A stretch of 44,490 nt of DNA from Burkholderiaceae bacterium. Lineage in GTDB: Bacteria > Pseudomonadota > Gammaproteobacteria > Burkholderiales > Burkholderiaceae_C. Positions 28,490-37,198 of the stretch are shown in pieces. Location of the stretch: positions 1 to 44,490 of the forward strand of contig JAKLLA010000027.1 in assembly GCA_023150375.1 (NCBI GenBank). The letters are read 5' to 3'. The notes under the pieces were generated by a model. That model was not told where the DNA came from, searched no databases, and worked only from the letters and a program-made list of their open reading frames with translations. Position 1 is the first letter of the stretch. Each line of letters begins with the position of its first letter. A program made the position numbers and the translations under genes.

Positions 28490-29530
28490 ATGCCGACCGA
28501 TCCCTGCGCCTCACCCGGCCCGACCTGCGACCCTGCGCGCCGCCGCGTGCTGGCCGGTGGTGCGGCCGCCCTGCTGCCCGCGGCCCTGGGGGGCTGCGCG
28601 CCGGCCGCGCCGCTGCTGGGCGAGCCGGACGAGGCGCCGCGCTCGCCGGCAGCAGGGTCGGCCGGCGCGGCGGGCAGCGACCCGGCCGCGCGCCGACTCT
28701 TCGACGAGGCCTGCGCGGCCCACGGCCTGGAGGCCTGGCGGCGCGTGCGCGACCTGAGCGTCTCCTACGACGGCCGCTGGCGCCCGCTGCTGCAGCGCCT
28801 GCAGCCCGAGCTGGTCGACGCCGAGTTCCGCGGCCGCTCCGAGGAGCGGGTGCTGCCCCGGCTCGGCCTGGCCGCCCAGCTGCACCGCGGCCCGGGCGGG
28901 GTCAAGCAGGTGCGCCGGCAGCGTGGCCCGGCCGGCGCAGCCGGCGAGGTGGAGGTGCGCTACAACGGCCGCGTGAGCAGTGACCGCGCCGTGCGCGATG
29001 CCGCCGCGCTGGTGGTGGACGGCTACCTGCTCTTCCTGCTCGGCCCGCTGGCCCTGGCCGACCGGGAGGCCGGCGGGGCGCCGCTGCAGCTCCGCCTGGG
29101 CGAGCGCGAGACGGTGCGGGGCCGCGACTGCGAGCAGCTGCAGGTGCGCCTGGCGCCCGGGCTGGGCTTCGCGGCGGCGGACCGGCTGCTGCTGTGCATC
29201 GATCGGCGCGAGCGGCTGGTGCGGCGGCTGCGCTTCTCGCTGGAGGGGCTGGCCTCCACCCGGGGTGCGGTGGCCGAGGTCGACGCCTGGGACGTCCACC
29301 TGGCCCACGGCATCGCCTGGCCGACCCAGTTCCACGAGCGACTGCGCCGCCCGATCCCCTTCCTGCCGGTGCACGACTGGCAGCTCACCGGGCTCGAAAT
29401 CGACCGCGGCTTCGGCCCGGCCGACCTGGCCTTTCCGGCCGAAGGATCCGGCTTCGCCGGCCGGGCTGCCGCGCCGGCACGCGCGCTGGTCGCTCCATCC
29501 GCAGGCGATGCGCCGCCGGCACGCACCTGA
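28490..29530 (+). CDS. Lipoprotein of unknown function in the pigment locus
   Basis: 346 residues. ARRRVLAGGAAALLPAALGGCAPA looks like a Tat/Sec leader ending in a lipobox (LGGC). The mature protein is beta-rich, with VEVRYNGRVSSDRAVRDAAALVV, LCIDRRERLVRRLRFSL and WPTQFHERLRRP. This layout recalls LolA/LolB-type lipid-binding folds, but I cannot prove it. It is 26 nt after GT2 and ends the plus-strand arm, facing the ketoreductase gene. Confidence 0.75.
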   Translation: MPTDPCASPGPTCDPARRRVLAGGAAALLPAALGGCAPAAPLLGEPDEAPRSPAAGSAGAAGSDPAARRLFDEACAAHGLEAWRRVRDLSVSYDGRWRPLLQRLQPELVDAEFRGRSEERVLPRLGLAAQLHRGPGGVKQVRRQRGPAGAAGEVEVRYNGRVSSDRAVRDAAALVVDGYLLFLLGPLALADREAGGAPLQLRLGERETVRGRDCEQLQVRLAPGLGFAAADRLLLCIDRRERLVRRLRFSLEGLASTRGAVAEVDAWDVHLAHGIAWPTQFHERLRRPIPFLPVHDWQLTGLEIDRGFGPADLAFPAEGSGFAGRAAAPARALVAPSAGDAPPART

Positions 29531-29547
29531 GGACGGCGCAGCCCGCG

Positions 29548-30318
29548 TTAGATCATCCCGCCGTTGATCGACAGCACCTGCCCGGTGATGTAGCCGGCTT
29601 CCGGGCCGGCCAGGAAGGCCACCAGGGCCGCGACCTCCTCGGGCCGGCCGGCCCGTTTGGCCGGCACGAGCTGCGCCACCGCGGCGGCGTCGAAGGCGGC
29701 ATCGGCCATCGCCGAGGCGATGATGCCCGGCGCCACCGCATTGACCGTGATGCCGCGGCTGGCCACCTCCAGCGACAGCGCCTTGGTGGCGCCGTGCAGC
29801 GCCGCCTTGGCCGCCGCGTAGTTGACCTGGCCGCGGTTGCCCGCCACGCCGGCCACCGAGGACAGGCTGATCACCCGGCCCCAGCGGGTGCGGATCATCG
29901 GCAGCATCAGCGGCTGGGTGACGTTGAAGAAGCCGTCCAGGTTCACCGCCATCACGCGGTCCCACTGCTCGCCGCGCATGCCGGGAAAGACCGCGTCGTC
30001 GTGCAGGCCGGCGTTGTTCACCAGGATCTGCACCGGTCCATCGGCCAGCAGCGCCTCCAGCGCGGCCGCCGTGGCAGCCCGATCGGTCAGGTCGAAGGCC
30101 AGCGCGCGGGCCCGGCCGCCCTCGGCGTGGATCGATGCGGCCAGCGCCTCGGCCTGTTCGAGGCGGCGGTGGGCGTGCAGCAGCACCTCGGCGCCGTCAC
30201 GCGCCAGGCGGCGGGCGATGGCACAGCCGAGATCGCCGCTGGCACCGGTGACGAGGGCGCGTCGGCCGGCCAGCGGGCGCTGCGCATCGGTGGCGGGGGA
30301 AGAAGCAGGAACCGTCAT
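29548..30318 (-). CDS. 3-oxoacyl-ACP reductase (FabG-like, ApeQ role)
   Basis: An SDR enzyme of 256 residues that would reduce the beta-keto group after each extension of the polyene chain using NADPH. The cofactor motif is TGASGDLG (24-31), followed by LVNNAGLHDD, and the active site is Ser of SLSSVAG (about 154), Tyr167 and Lys171 (VNYAAAKAAL). The C-terminal GYITGQVLSINGGMI is typical of FabG. It is the last gene of the minus-strand pigment operon, separated by 82 nt from the dehydratase gene. Confidence 0.93.
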   Translation of the reverse strand: MTVPASSPATDAQRPLAGRRALVTGASGDLGCAIARRLARDGAEVLLHAHRRLEQAEALAASIHAEGGRARALAFDLTDRAATAAALEALLADGPVQILVNNAGLHDDAVFPGMRGEQWDRVMAVNLDGFFNVTQPLMLPMIRTRWGRVISLSSVAGVAGNRGQVNYAAAKAALHGATKALSLEVASRGITVNAVAPGIIASAMADAAFDAAAVAQLVPAKRAGRPEEVAALVAFLAGPEAGYITGQVLSINGGMI

Positions 30319-30400
30319 GGCTGCGGGCGTGCGGGCACGCCGGATGGTGTCGGGAAGCGGGAGGGGGGAGAGAGGGAGGGCGCAGCAGGCCCGCCGGCGA

Positions 30401-30859
30401 TCAGCCTCGACCCGGCGGCTGGTTCAGCACCACGGCCGCCCGGCCGCGCAGCAGCGGCCGGCCGCGGTGCGAGAGCTGGAAGGCGTAGAGGATCTGCTGC
30501 GCATCGCCGGCCTGGCGCTCGGCCTCGATGTCCAGCGGGCCGTCCAGGTCGTCCAGCCGCTCGCGCAGCAGCTCGACCTGGCGCGCGCTGGCCAGGAAGC
30601 CGGGCGTGGCCGCCCCGCCGGCTTCGCGCGCCAGCAGGCCGCCATGCAGCGCCATGGCCTGCGCGGCGTACTCGATGCCCACCGGCGCCAGCAGCCCGCC
30701 GGCGCTGCGCAGCGGGTGCCCGGGGTCGCCCTGGTCCTCGGCCTGGCAGTGGATGCGCTGCGCATCCCAGTGCAGGCAGCGCGCCAGCAGGCACATGCGC
30801 CCGGCGTGCGGAATCAGCGCGGCAATGGCGCTGCGATCCAGCGGCAGGGTCGCACTCAC
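30401..30859 (-). CDS. 3-hydroxyacyl-ACP dehydratase, ApeP-like hotdog protein
   Basis: 152 residues. The hotdog fold is recognised from LIPHAGRMCLLARCLHW, then HPLRSAGGLLAPVGIEYAAQAMALHGG with the expected catalytic His48 and Glu63. This is the ApeP/FabA-like signature of aryl-polyene dehydratases, which form the conjugated double bonds. GTG 30857-30859 overlaps the stop of the preceding gene (GTGA). It is one of two dehydratases in the locus; the other is at 38836-39231. Confidence 0.85.
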   Translation of the reverse strand: MSATLPLDRSAIAALIPHAGRMCLLARCLHWDAQRIHCQAEDQGDPGHPLRSAGGLLAPVGIEYAAQAMALHGGLLAREAGGAATPGFLASARQVELLRERLDDLDGPLDIEAERQAGDAQQILYAFQLSHRGRPLLRGRAAVVLNQPPGRG

Positions 30860-31713
30860 GCGGCCGGCTCCGGCGCAGCACCCGCGGATACCGCGGAAGC
30901 GGCCCCCGTGCCGGGCTCGAGGCGCAGTCGCAGGCCCACCGCGCGACGGGCCTCGAAGCCGAGCTCGGCCGCCTCGCCGCGCGCCAGCGCCACCAGCAGC
31001 GGCAGCGCCTGGGCCGCGGGGATGGCCCGGCGCAGCCCCTCCAGCGCCGCGCCCTCGCAGGCCGTGGGTGGCGCCGCATCGGGTGCACAGAGATCGAGCG
31101 TCAGCCGCGCCAGGTCGGCCGTACCGGGACGCGGCGAGAGCACCAGCGCCACGCCGAAGCTGTCGGGCAGCGGCCGGGTGCGGTGCAGCGGCTCGGGATA
31201 GGGCGCGTCGCTGGCCACCAGCAGCACCGCCCGGTCGCCGGCACGGGCCTGGGTGGCCGCCTCGATCAGGCCGGCGCCCCAGCTGCCGTCGTAGGCGCAC
31301 AGGCTGGTCGAGGGCGCCTGGCTGCCCACGGCGATGTGCCAGTAGCCCGCCGCGGCGTTGTGCACCGAGTTGGTGAAACGCGTCGGCGACACCCCGCGGT
31401 CCGCGCCGGCCAGTGCCTCGCAGAGGGCGTGGCAGTTGGTCCCGTCGCCGCTGGATGAGGTGAACACCGTGGCCAGCGTGCCCGCCTCGAGCCCGCCGAG
31501 CCGGCAGGCCTCGTCGGCCGCGGCGATCGCCACCTTGATCGCACCGCCGGCGCGGCGCCGCTCGGCCGGCGGCAGCCGCGTGGGCGCCGGCACCGCGGTG
31601 GGCACCGGCGCATAGGGCGCCTGGCCGGCCAGCAGCGGCCGGGACGCTTCCCAGCCGGGCAGGCCGGGGCCGAGCAGACCGACGGCCTGCAGGTACAGCG
31701 TCAGGGCGCTCAT
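30856..31713 (-). CDS. Beta-ketoacyl synthase-like chain length factor (ApeC-like)
   Basis: 285 residues: only the N-terminal half of a thiolase-fold ketosynthase, with ATVFTSSSGDGTNCHALCEAL, SPTRFTNSVHNAAAGYWHIA and SLCAYDGSWGAGLIEA. The second half, which would carry the two histidines, is absent, so it cannot be a complete KS by itself. Aryl-polyene systems use such a short partner (ApeC) with the active KS to set chain length. The start overlaps the stop of the KS gene upstream (ATGA). It ends with an Ala/Pro-rich tail. Confidence 0.85.
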   Translation of the reverse strand: MSALTLYLQAVGLLGPGLPGWEASRPLLAGQAPYAPVPTAVPAPTRLPPAERRRAGGAIKVAIAAADEACRLGGLEAGTLATVFTSSSGDGTNCHALCEALAGADRGVSPTRFTNSVHNAAAGYWHIAVGSQAPSTSLCAYDGSWGAGLIEAATQARAGDRAVLLVASDAPYPEPLHRTRPLPDSFGVALVLSPRPGTADLARLTLDLCAPDAAPPTACEGAALEGLRRAIPAAQALPLLVALARGEAAELGFEARRAVGLRLRLEPGTGAASAVSAGAAPEPAA

Positions 31714-32894
31714 CGTCCGGCTCCGAAGATCAGGCTGGCGTTGGAGCCGCCGAAGCCGAAGGAATTGCTCAGCACCCGGCGCAGCGGCGCGCGCCGGTTC
31801 TCGGTCAGGTAGGCGATGCGCAGCGCCGGGTCGCGCTCGCGCAGGTTCAGCCCGCCGGGCATCAGGCCGTCGCGCAGCGCGAGCATCGACAGCGCCGCCT
31901 CGACCGCACCGGCCGCGCCCAGGGTGTGGCCGGTGGCGCCCTTGGTGGAGCTGGCCGGCACCGCATCGCCGAAGACGGCATGCACCGCCCGGTCCTCGGC
32001 CGCGTCGTTGTTGGGCGTGGCCGTGCCGTGCAGGTTGATGTACTGGATGTCCTGCGGCGCCAGGCCGGCCTCGGCCAGCGCCTGGCGCATCGCCGCCACC
32101 GCACCGGCGCCTTCCGGATGCGGGGAGCTCATGTGGTAGCCGTCGCTGCTCTCGCCGCAGCCCAGCAGCCAGGCCAGCGGCGCCTCGGCGCTGTCGCGCT
32201 GCAGCAGCGCGAAGGCGGCTGCCTCGCCCAGCGACAGGCCCTGCCGGCCGGCGTCCCAGGGCCGGCAGATCTCCGGCGAGAAGAGTTCGAGCGAATGAAA
32301 TCCGTACAGCGTGGTCAGGCACAGGCTGTCGACGCCCCCGACCAGCGCGGCATCGACCCAGCCCGCCTCGATCAGCCGGGCCGCCGAGGCAAACACCTTG
32401 GCGCTGGACGAACAGGCGGTGGAGACCACCCAGGCCGGGCCTTCCAGCCCCAGCGCCTCGGCGACGAAGCCGGCCAGCGAGTAGGTGTTGTGCGTCTCGG
32501 CGTAGCGGAAATCGGCCGGCAGCGCGCCGTCGGGCCCGCGCCGCCGGTAGGCCAGCTCGGTGCTGAGGATGCCGGAGGTGCTGGTGCCCAGCAGCACCGC
32601 GATGCGCCGGGCGCCCCAGCGCGAGCGGGCCTGCGCCAGCGCCTCGGGCAGGCCGTCGGCCTGCAGGCCCAGCCAGGCCAGGCGGTTGTTGCGGCAGTCG
32701 TGCGCAGCCATGCCCTGCGGCAGGGCCAGCGCATCGAGCCCGGCCACCTCGCCGACCCAGCCGGGCAGGTCGACGTCGAGGAAACGGCAGGGCGCCAGGC
32801 CGCTGCGGCCGGCCTCGACCGCGGCGGCGTGCGCGTCCAGCCCGCGGCCCAGCGCGGTGGTCAGGGTGGCATGGGTGATGGCCAGGGGTGTCAT
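31710..32894 (-). CDS. Beta-ketoacyl-ACP synthase II-like (ApeO role)
   Basis: 394 residues. A complete FabF-type ketosynthase with catalytic triad Cys161 (VVSTACSSSAKV), His288 (NLHGTATPNND) and His322 (KGATGHTLGAAG) and the C-terminal NSFGFGGSNASLIF. It would extend the ACP-bound chain with malonyl units, with the following short protein as partner. It overlaps the methyltransferase gene by ATGA. No second full KS (ApeR-type, for initiation) is seen in the window. Confidence 0.93.
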   Translation of the reverse strand: MTPLAITHATLTTALGRGLDAHAAAVEAGRSGLAPCRFLDVDLPGWVGEVAGLDALALPQGMAAHDCRNNRLAWLGLQADGLPEALAQARSRWGARRIAVLLGTSTSGILSTELAYRRRGPDGALPADFRYAETHNTYSLAGFVAEALGLEGPAWVVSTACSSSAKVFASAARLIEAGWVDAALVGGVDSLCLTTLYGFHSLELFSPEICRPWDAGRQGLSLGEAAAFALLQRDSAEAPLAWLLGCGESSDGYHMSSPHPEGAGAVAAMRQALAEAGLAPQDIQYINLHGTATPNNDAAEDRAVHAVFGDAVPASSTKGATGHTLGAAGAVEAALSMLALRDGLMPGGLNLRERDPALRIAYLTENRRAPLRRVLSNSFGFGGSNASLIFGAGR

Positions 32895-33643
32895 CGGCCT
32901 CCTCCGGCCGGCTGGAGTGCGGGGGGACGCGCGGCAACCAGCAGCACGTTGGCGAAGGGCGTGCCTTCGCTCATCGGGCGGGACTCGACCTGGAAGCCCA
33001 GCGTGCGCAGCCGCTCGATCCAGGCCGACAGCGGGCGCCCGTAGGTGGGCGGCACGCGGTGGCCGCGCACCCAGGTCACCACGCGGTCGACCCACTGGCT
33101 GATGGCAAAGCCCCGCCGCGCGTCGGCATCGCCCACGCGCAGCAGCAGCCGCCCGCCCGGGGAAAGCGCATCGCGCACGCGCGCCAGCACCTCGTCCTGT
33201 TCGGCGACGCTGGCGTAGTGCAGGACGTCGAGGATGACCACCACGTCGCAGTCCGGAAAGGGCACCCGCCGCATGTCGCCGCAGACGAACGCCGCGATGC
33301 GGCCGACCGCCGCCCGCGCCCGGTCCACATCGCGGGGCATCAGCTCGATGCCGGTGTAGCGACAGCCCGCCGGGGCCTGCGCCCAGCCGGAGGGCCAGCG
33401 GCCCTGCCGCGCGGCCTCGCCGGAGGCGCTCAGCAGGCTGGCCAGCAGGCCCTGACCGCAGCCGATGTCGAGCACGCGCGCCCCGGGCGGAATGGCGCCC
33501 TGCGACAGCAGGTGGCGGAACACCGGGTCCATGCCCAGCTTGCCGCGGGCGAAGTGCCAGGCGAAATGCCCGGCCTGCCGGTAGGGCGCGCTCGCGGCAT
33601 CCAGCAGGGCCTGCCAGGCGGGGTCTCGACGGGATCCGCTCAT
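32891..33643 (-). CDS. SAM-dependent methyltransferase
   Basis: 250 residues, class I fold. Motif I is ARVLDIGCGQGLLASLL (57-65 core), followed by GIELMPRDVDRAR, VCGDMRRVPFPDCDVVVILDVLHY and LSPGGRLLLRVGD. In aryl polyenes the aryl ring or its hydroxyl is often methylated, so this is the likely tailoring methyltransferase, but the target atom is unknown. It overlaps both neighbours by 4 nt (ATGA), which places it firmly in the operon. Confidence 0.88.
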   Translation of the reverse strand: MSGSRRDPAWQALLDAASAPYRQAGHFAWHFARGKLGMDPVFRHLLSQGAIPPGARVLDIGCGQGLLASLLSASGEAARQGRWPSGWAQAPAGCRYTGIELMPRDVDRARAAVGRIAAFVCGDMRRVPFPDCDVVVILDVLHYASVAEQDEVLARVRDALSPGGRLLLRVGDADARRGFAISQWVDRVVTWVRGHRVPPTYGRPLSAWIERLRTLGFQVESRPMSEGTPFANVLLVAARPPALQPAGGGR

Positions 33644-34509
33644 GAAGTCGTCGACGAAAGGCCCATGGGCCGGGAGACGGCCGGACGCTGCCGGTCGCCA
33701 CGGGGCTGCAGGCTGCGCGCGGCCGCCGGCGCCAGCGCGTCGCTCAGCCGCACCGGCCGCAGGCCGGCCTGCGCCAGTTCACGCAGCAGGCCGGGCAGCA
33801 CGGCCAGCAGCACCGGCTCGCCCCGCGCATCGCGGGCGGCGTGGCCATCGTGCAGCAGCAGGATATCGCCGGCGCGCAGGCGGCGCGTCAGCCGTTGCAG
33901 CACGCGCTGCGGATCGCGCTCGCGCGTGTCGTAGCCGCGCGCGCTCCAGCTCACCAGCTGCAGGCCGAGGCGATGCAGCACCGGCGCCAGGAAGGGGTTG
34001 CGCAGCCCGGCCGGGGCGCGGAAGAAGCGCGGCCGCCGGCCGGTCACGGCCTCGAAGCTCTGCTGCGCCGAGGCGATCTCGCGCGCAAACCCGCGCGGGC
34101 CGAGCAGCGAGAAGTGGTGCCGGTGACACTGGCTGTGGTTCTCGAGGTCGTGGCCGCGCGCCAGGATCTCGCGCGCCAGCCCGGGGTGGCGCTGCACCCG
34201 CTCGCCGATGCAGAAGAAGGTGGCCTTCACGCCGTGGGCGTCGAGCAGGTCGAGCACCCGGGGGGTCACCTCGGGGTCGGGCCCGTCGTCCAGGGTCAGC
34301 ACCACCTCGCCGCGCGCCCGGGCGTCGGCGGGCAGCCGCACCAGGTTGGCCCCGAGCGCGGTGGAGCGCGGCCACAGCCCGCACAGGGTGAGCAGGGCAT
34401 GGTCCAGGCCGAGCAGCGCCAGCGCCCAGGGCCAGTCCTCCCAGCGCCAGAGCAGCCAGGGCGGCACGAGCGCGTGCAGCAGCAGTGACAGCTGCACGAA
34501 GCGGGGCAT
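33640..34509 (-). CDS. Polysaccharide deacetylase (NodB homology), membrane-anchored
   Basis: 289 residues. One or two N-terminal hydrophobic helices (LSLLLHALVPPWLLW and WALALLGLDHALLTLCGLW) precede a NodB domain with motif 1 TLDDGPD (Asp74, Asp75), motif 2 ENHSQCHRH (His125, His129), motif 3 RFFRAPAG and LLLHDGH near 217-223. All metal and catalytic positions are present. It should remove N- or O-acetyl groups from a glycan on the outer face of the membrane. Its stop overlaps the methyltransferase start. A GTG at 34569 would add 20 Pro-rich residues; ATG 34509 is preferred because it begins directly at the first helix. Confidence 0.87.
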   Translation of the reverse strand: MPRFVQLSLLLHALVPPWLLWRWEDWPWALALLGLDHALLTLCGLWPRSTALGANLVRLPADARARGEVVLTLDDGPDPEVTPRVLDLLDAHGVKATFFCIGERVQRHPGLAREILARGHDLENHSQCHRHHFSLLGPRGFAREIASAQQSFEAVTGRRPRFFRAPAGLRNPFLAPVLHRLGLQLVSWSARGYDTRERDPQRVLQRLTRRLRAGDILLLHDGHAARDARGEPVLLAVLPGLLRELAQAGLRPVRLSDALAPAAARSLQPRGDRQRPAVSRPMGLSSTTS

Positions 34510-34714
34510 CGGCCAGGGCGGAGGAGGCGACGGTAGGGTCACAGGGCGGGAGGACGACGGACGGGGCACGGCTCGGCGGCGGGCAGCGCCGCGGCCTCAC
34601 CGACCTGCCGGGGTCGGCCTGCGACCACGGCAGCAGGGGCAGCCGGCGTGGTTTCGAGGCGTCCGCTTCGCTGCGCTGCAGCGTCGCGATTGTCCCACAA
34701 GGTGTTGCGCAGGC
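34510..34714. other. Only sizeable gap inside the minus-strand pigment operon
   Basis: 205 bp between the exporter stop and the deacetylase start. On the minus strand GACAAT (34694-34689) could be a -10 box for an internal promoter serving the deacetylase-to-ketoreductase half. No -35 box or terminator-like hairpin with a T-run is seen. Confidence 0.3.
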
Positions 34715-37198
34715 TCATCTGCGGGGCTCGGCCCGGCGTGTACAGAAGGCCGCCGCCAGCAGCAGTGCCAGCGCCGCGCCGGGCGCCACCACCTGGCCGA
34801 TCGCGGCCAGCACCGGCACCGCCGAACTGGCCAGCACCGCGAAGGAGGCCACGGTGGTCAGGTTGGCCAGCAGCAGCGAGGCCAGCGTGTCGCGGTCGGC
34901 TGCGGCCGGCCCGGTGGACGCGTCATGGGCCAGATGGTCGAAGAACAGGGCGTAGTTGGACCCCACCGCCACCACCAGCAGCAGGCCGATGAGGTGCAGC
35001 ACGCCCAGCGCCACCCCGGCCAGCGCGAGCCCGGCGGTGACCAGCAGCACGCTGGCGCCCAGCGGCAGGGCCAGGGCGAGCAGGCGACGGCCCCGTCCCC
35101 GCTGGCCACGCAGGTGCAGCGCCAGCAGCCCCAGCACGGCCAGCGCGCCCAGCCCGGCCTGCCACATCGCCTCGCCCAGGTAGTGGGCGTACAGGGCGTC
35201 GAGTTCGGGCTGGATCTGCACCAGCCGGGTCTCGGGCAGATCGGCCAGCGCCTCGCGCAGGGCCTGGATGAGGCCGGCCTGCGCTGCCGCATCGCCGACC
35301 CGGGAGGGATCCACCTGCAGCGACAGCAGCGCCGTCCAGGGCCGCGCCGGCCGTCCATCGGCCGCAGGCCCGCCGGCGATGAGCTGGGCCTGCAGCAGCG
35401 TCGCCAGCGGGGTGCCGGCCAGGTCGGCCAGGCGCAGCGGGGCCAGCATGCGCTGCGCCTGCAGCTCGGCGATGAAGGGCTCCATGCGCGCAGCGCTCAG
35501 CGGTCCGCCGGCCGCCGCCTCGGCCAGGCGCTCGCGCAGGACGGCCGCCTCGGGCAGCGCGGCCAGGCGCTGCTGCTGGCGCGCCGGGCTGGGCAGCAGC
35601 CGGGCCGGCGATTCGTAGCCCAGCAGCAGACCGCGCTCACGCAGCGCGTCCAGCCGCGCGCCGGCCGCCTCGGCGCGCTCGAGCACGGTGGCCTCGTCGG
35701 CGCCGGCCACGGCCACGAGCAGGCCGGCCTCGGCCGCGCCCAGATCGGCACGCAGCGACGCGTCCAGCGCCAGCGCCTCGGCCGTCACCGGGCTGAGCGC
35801 CGCCAGGTTGCCGCGCCAGGGCGAGGGCATCCCCACGAGCGCGGCGGCCGCCACGGCCAGCAGGGCGCCCCAGAGGCGGCGGCTGCGCGGCAGCTGCCCG
35901 ACCAGCGCGGCGCCCAGTCGGCCCAGCGCGCGGCGGCCGCCTTGCCAGCCCGCCTCGGCCGCGCCATCGGGCGCCAGCACCGGCAGCACCCAGCGGGTCG
36001 TGGCCGCCGCCGCCAGCAGGCCGGCCAGCGAGAACAGCCCCAGCTGCGCCAGCCCCGGAAAGCCCGACCCCAGCAGCGCCGCGAAGCCCACCAGCGAGGT
36101 CCACAGCCCCAGCCGCACCGTGGGCCAGTGGCGCTGGCGCCAGTCCTGATGCCCCGGCCGGGTCGGCGTGGCGCCGCCGCGGGCCTGCACCAGGTAGTAA
36201 ATCGCGTAGTCCACCGCCTCGCCGATCAGGGTGCTGCCGAAGCCCAGGGTCATGCCGTGCACCGTGCCGAAGCCCAGCGCCACCGCGGCGATGCCGGCCA
36301 GCACGCCGCTGGCCACCGGCAGCACGGCCAGGCCGAGCGGGCGCAGCGAGCCGAAGGCCAGCCAGAGCAGACCCAGCATGATCGCCCCGCCGGTCCAGGC
36401 CAGGCGCTCCACCTCGCCCTGGATGCTGCGGCGCGACTCGACCGCGAACACCCCCGGGCCGGAGACCTCCAGCTGCAGCCCCTGCGCCGCCCAGGGCGCG
36501 AAGGCCGCGCGCAGTGCCGCCTGGGCGGCCGCCTGGCCATCCAGGTCGCTGCCGTCGGCCCGGGTGGCGGCCAGCAGCACCGCACGCGGCGCCGTGCGCG
36601 AGACCCAGACGCCGCCTTCGCTGCGCGGCGCGGCGGGGCTGATCGCCGCCTCGGCCAGCCGCAGGCTCTCGCCGGTGGGGTCGCGCCAGAGCAGCGGCTT
36701 GATCAGGCTGCCCGCCGGCGTGCCCAGCACGGCCGCGGTGTCGGCCAGGGCCTCGCGCAGGCCCTCGACGGTGAAGCGGCGCTCGTCCACCGCCGGGCTG
36801 AGCAGGTAGCGGTGCGCGAAGAGGAACTCGCCGGTGGCGCGCCAGGCCTCCTGCTCGCCGTTGTGCACGGCGTCGAAGTGGCCGGCCTGGGCCCCGCCGG
36901 GGCGCAGCGCGGCGGCCAGCGCGCGCGAGGCCGCCTGGCGCTGCGCGGCCTCGCCGCCGCGGATGCCCACCAGCAGCAGCCGGGTGGTCGCACCGTTGTT
37001 CAGCTGGTCCAGCAGCACGCGCTGCTCGGCCGTGGGGGCCGCGGGCAGGAAGGCCGACAGGTCCGCGACATAGCGCGCCTGCAGCGCCACGCCCAGCGCA
37101 GCCAGCAGCAGCGCGGCCCAGAGCACGAGGATCGGCCAGGCCCCCCGGGGCCGGCGCGACCCCGGCGCACGCACCGGCGGACCCGACGGAGCGCTCAC
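34715..37198 (-). CDS. MMPL/RND-family exporter (ApeM-like)
   Basis: 827 residues. Two repeats each have one helix, a large periplasmic domain and a bundle of about five helices. The first helix (WPILVLWAALLLAALGVAL) leads into YVADLSAFLPAAPTAEQ, the phrase typical of aryl-polyene exporters. A GEAVDYAIYYL segment and LLLVVAVGSNYALFFDH correspond to the proton-relay helices of the two halves. It would lift the finished polyene lipid from the inner membrane to the LolA-like carrier. GTG 37198 overlaps the stop of the LolA-like gene (GTGA). Confidence 0.92.
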   Translation of the reverse strand: MSAPSGPPVRAPGSRRPRGAWPILVLWAALLLAALGVALQARYVADLSAFLPAAPTAEQRVLLDQLNNGATTRLLLVGIRGGEAAQRQAASRALAAALRPGGAQAGHFDAVHNGEQEAWRATGEFLFAHRYLLSPAVDERRFTVEGLREALADTAAVLGTPAGSLIKPLLWRDPTGESLRLAEAAISPAAPRSEGGVWVSRTAPRAVLLAATRADGSDLDGQAAAQAALRAAFAPWAAQGLQLEVSGPGVFAVESRRSIQGEVERLAWTGGAIMLGLLWLAFGSLRPLGLAVLPVASGVLAGIAAVALGFGTVHGMTLGFGSTLIGEAVDYAIYYLVQARGGATPTRPGHQDWRQRHWPTVRLGLWTSLVGFAALLGSGFPGLAQLGLFSLAGLLAAAATTRWVLPVLAPDGAAEAGWQGGRRALGRLGAALVGQLPRSRRLWGALLAVAAAALVGMPSPWRGNLAALSPVTAEALALDASLRADLGAAEAGLLVAVAGADEATVLERAEAAGARLDALRERGLLLGYESPARLLPSPARQQQRLAALPEAAVLRERLAEAAAGGPLSAARMEPFIAELQAQRMLAPLRLADLAGTPLATLLQAQLIAGGPAADGRPARPWTALLSLQVDPSRVGDAAAQAGLIQALREALADLPETRLVQIQPELDALYAHYLGEAMWQAGLGALAVLGLLALHLRGQRGRGRRLLALALPLGASVLLVTAGLALAGVALGVLHLIGLLLVVAVGSNYALFFDHLAHDASTGPAAADRDTLASLLLANLTTVASFAVLASSAVPVLAAIGQVVAPGAALALLLAAAFCTRRAEPRR

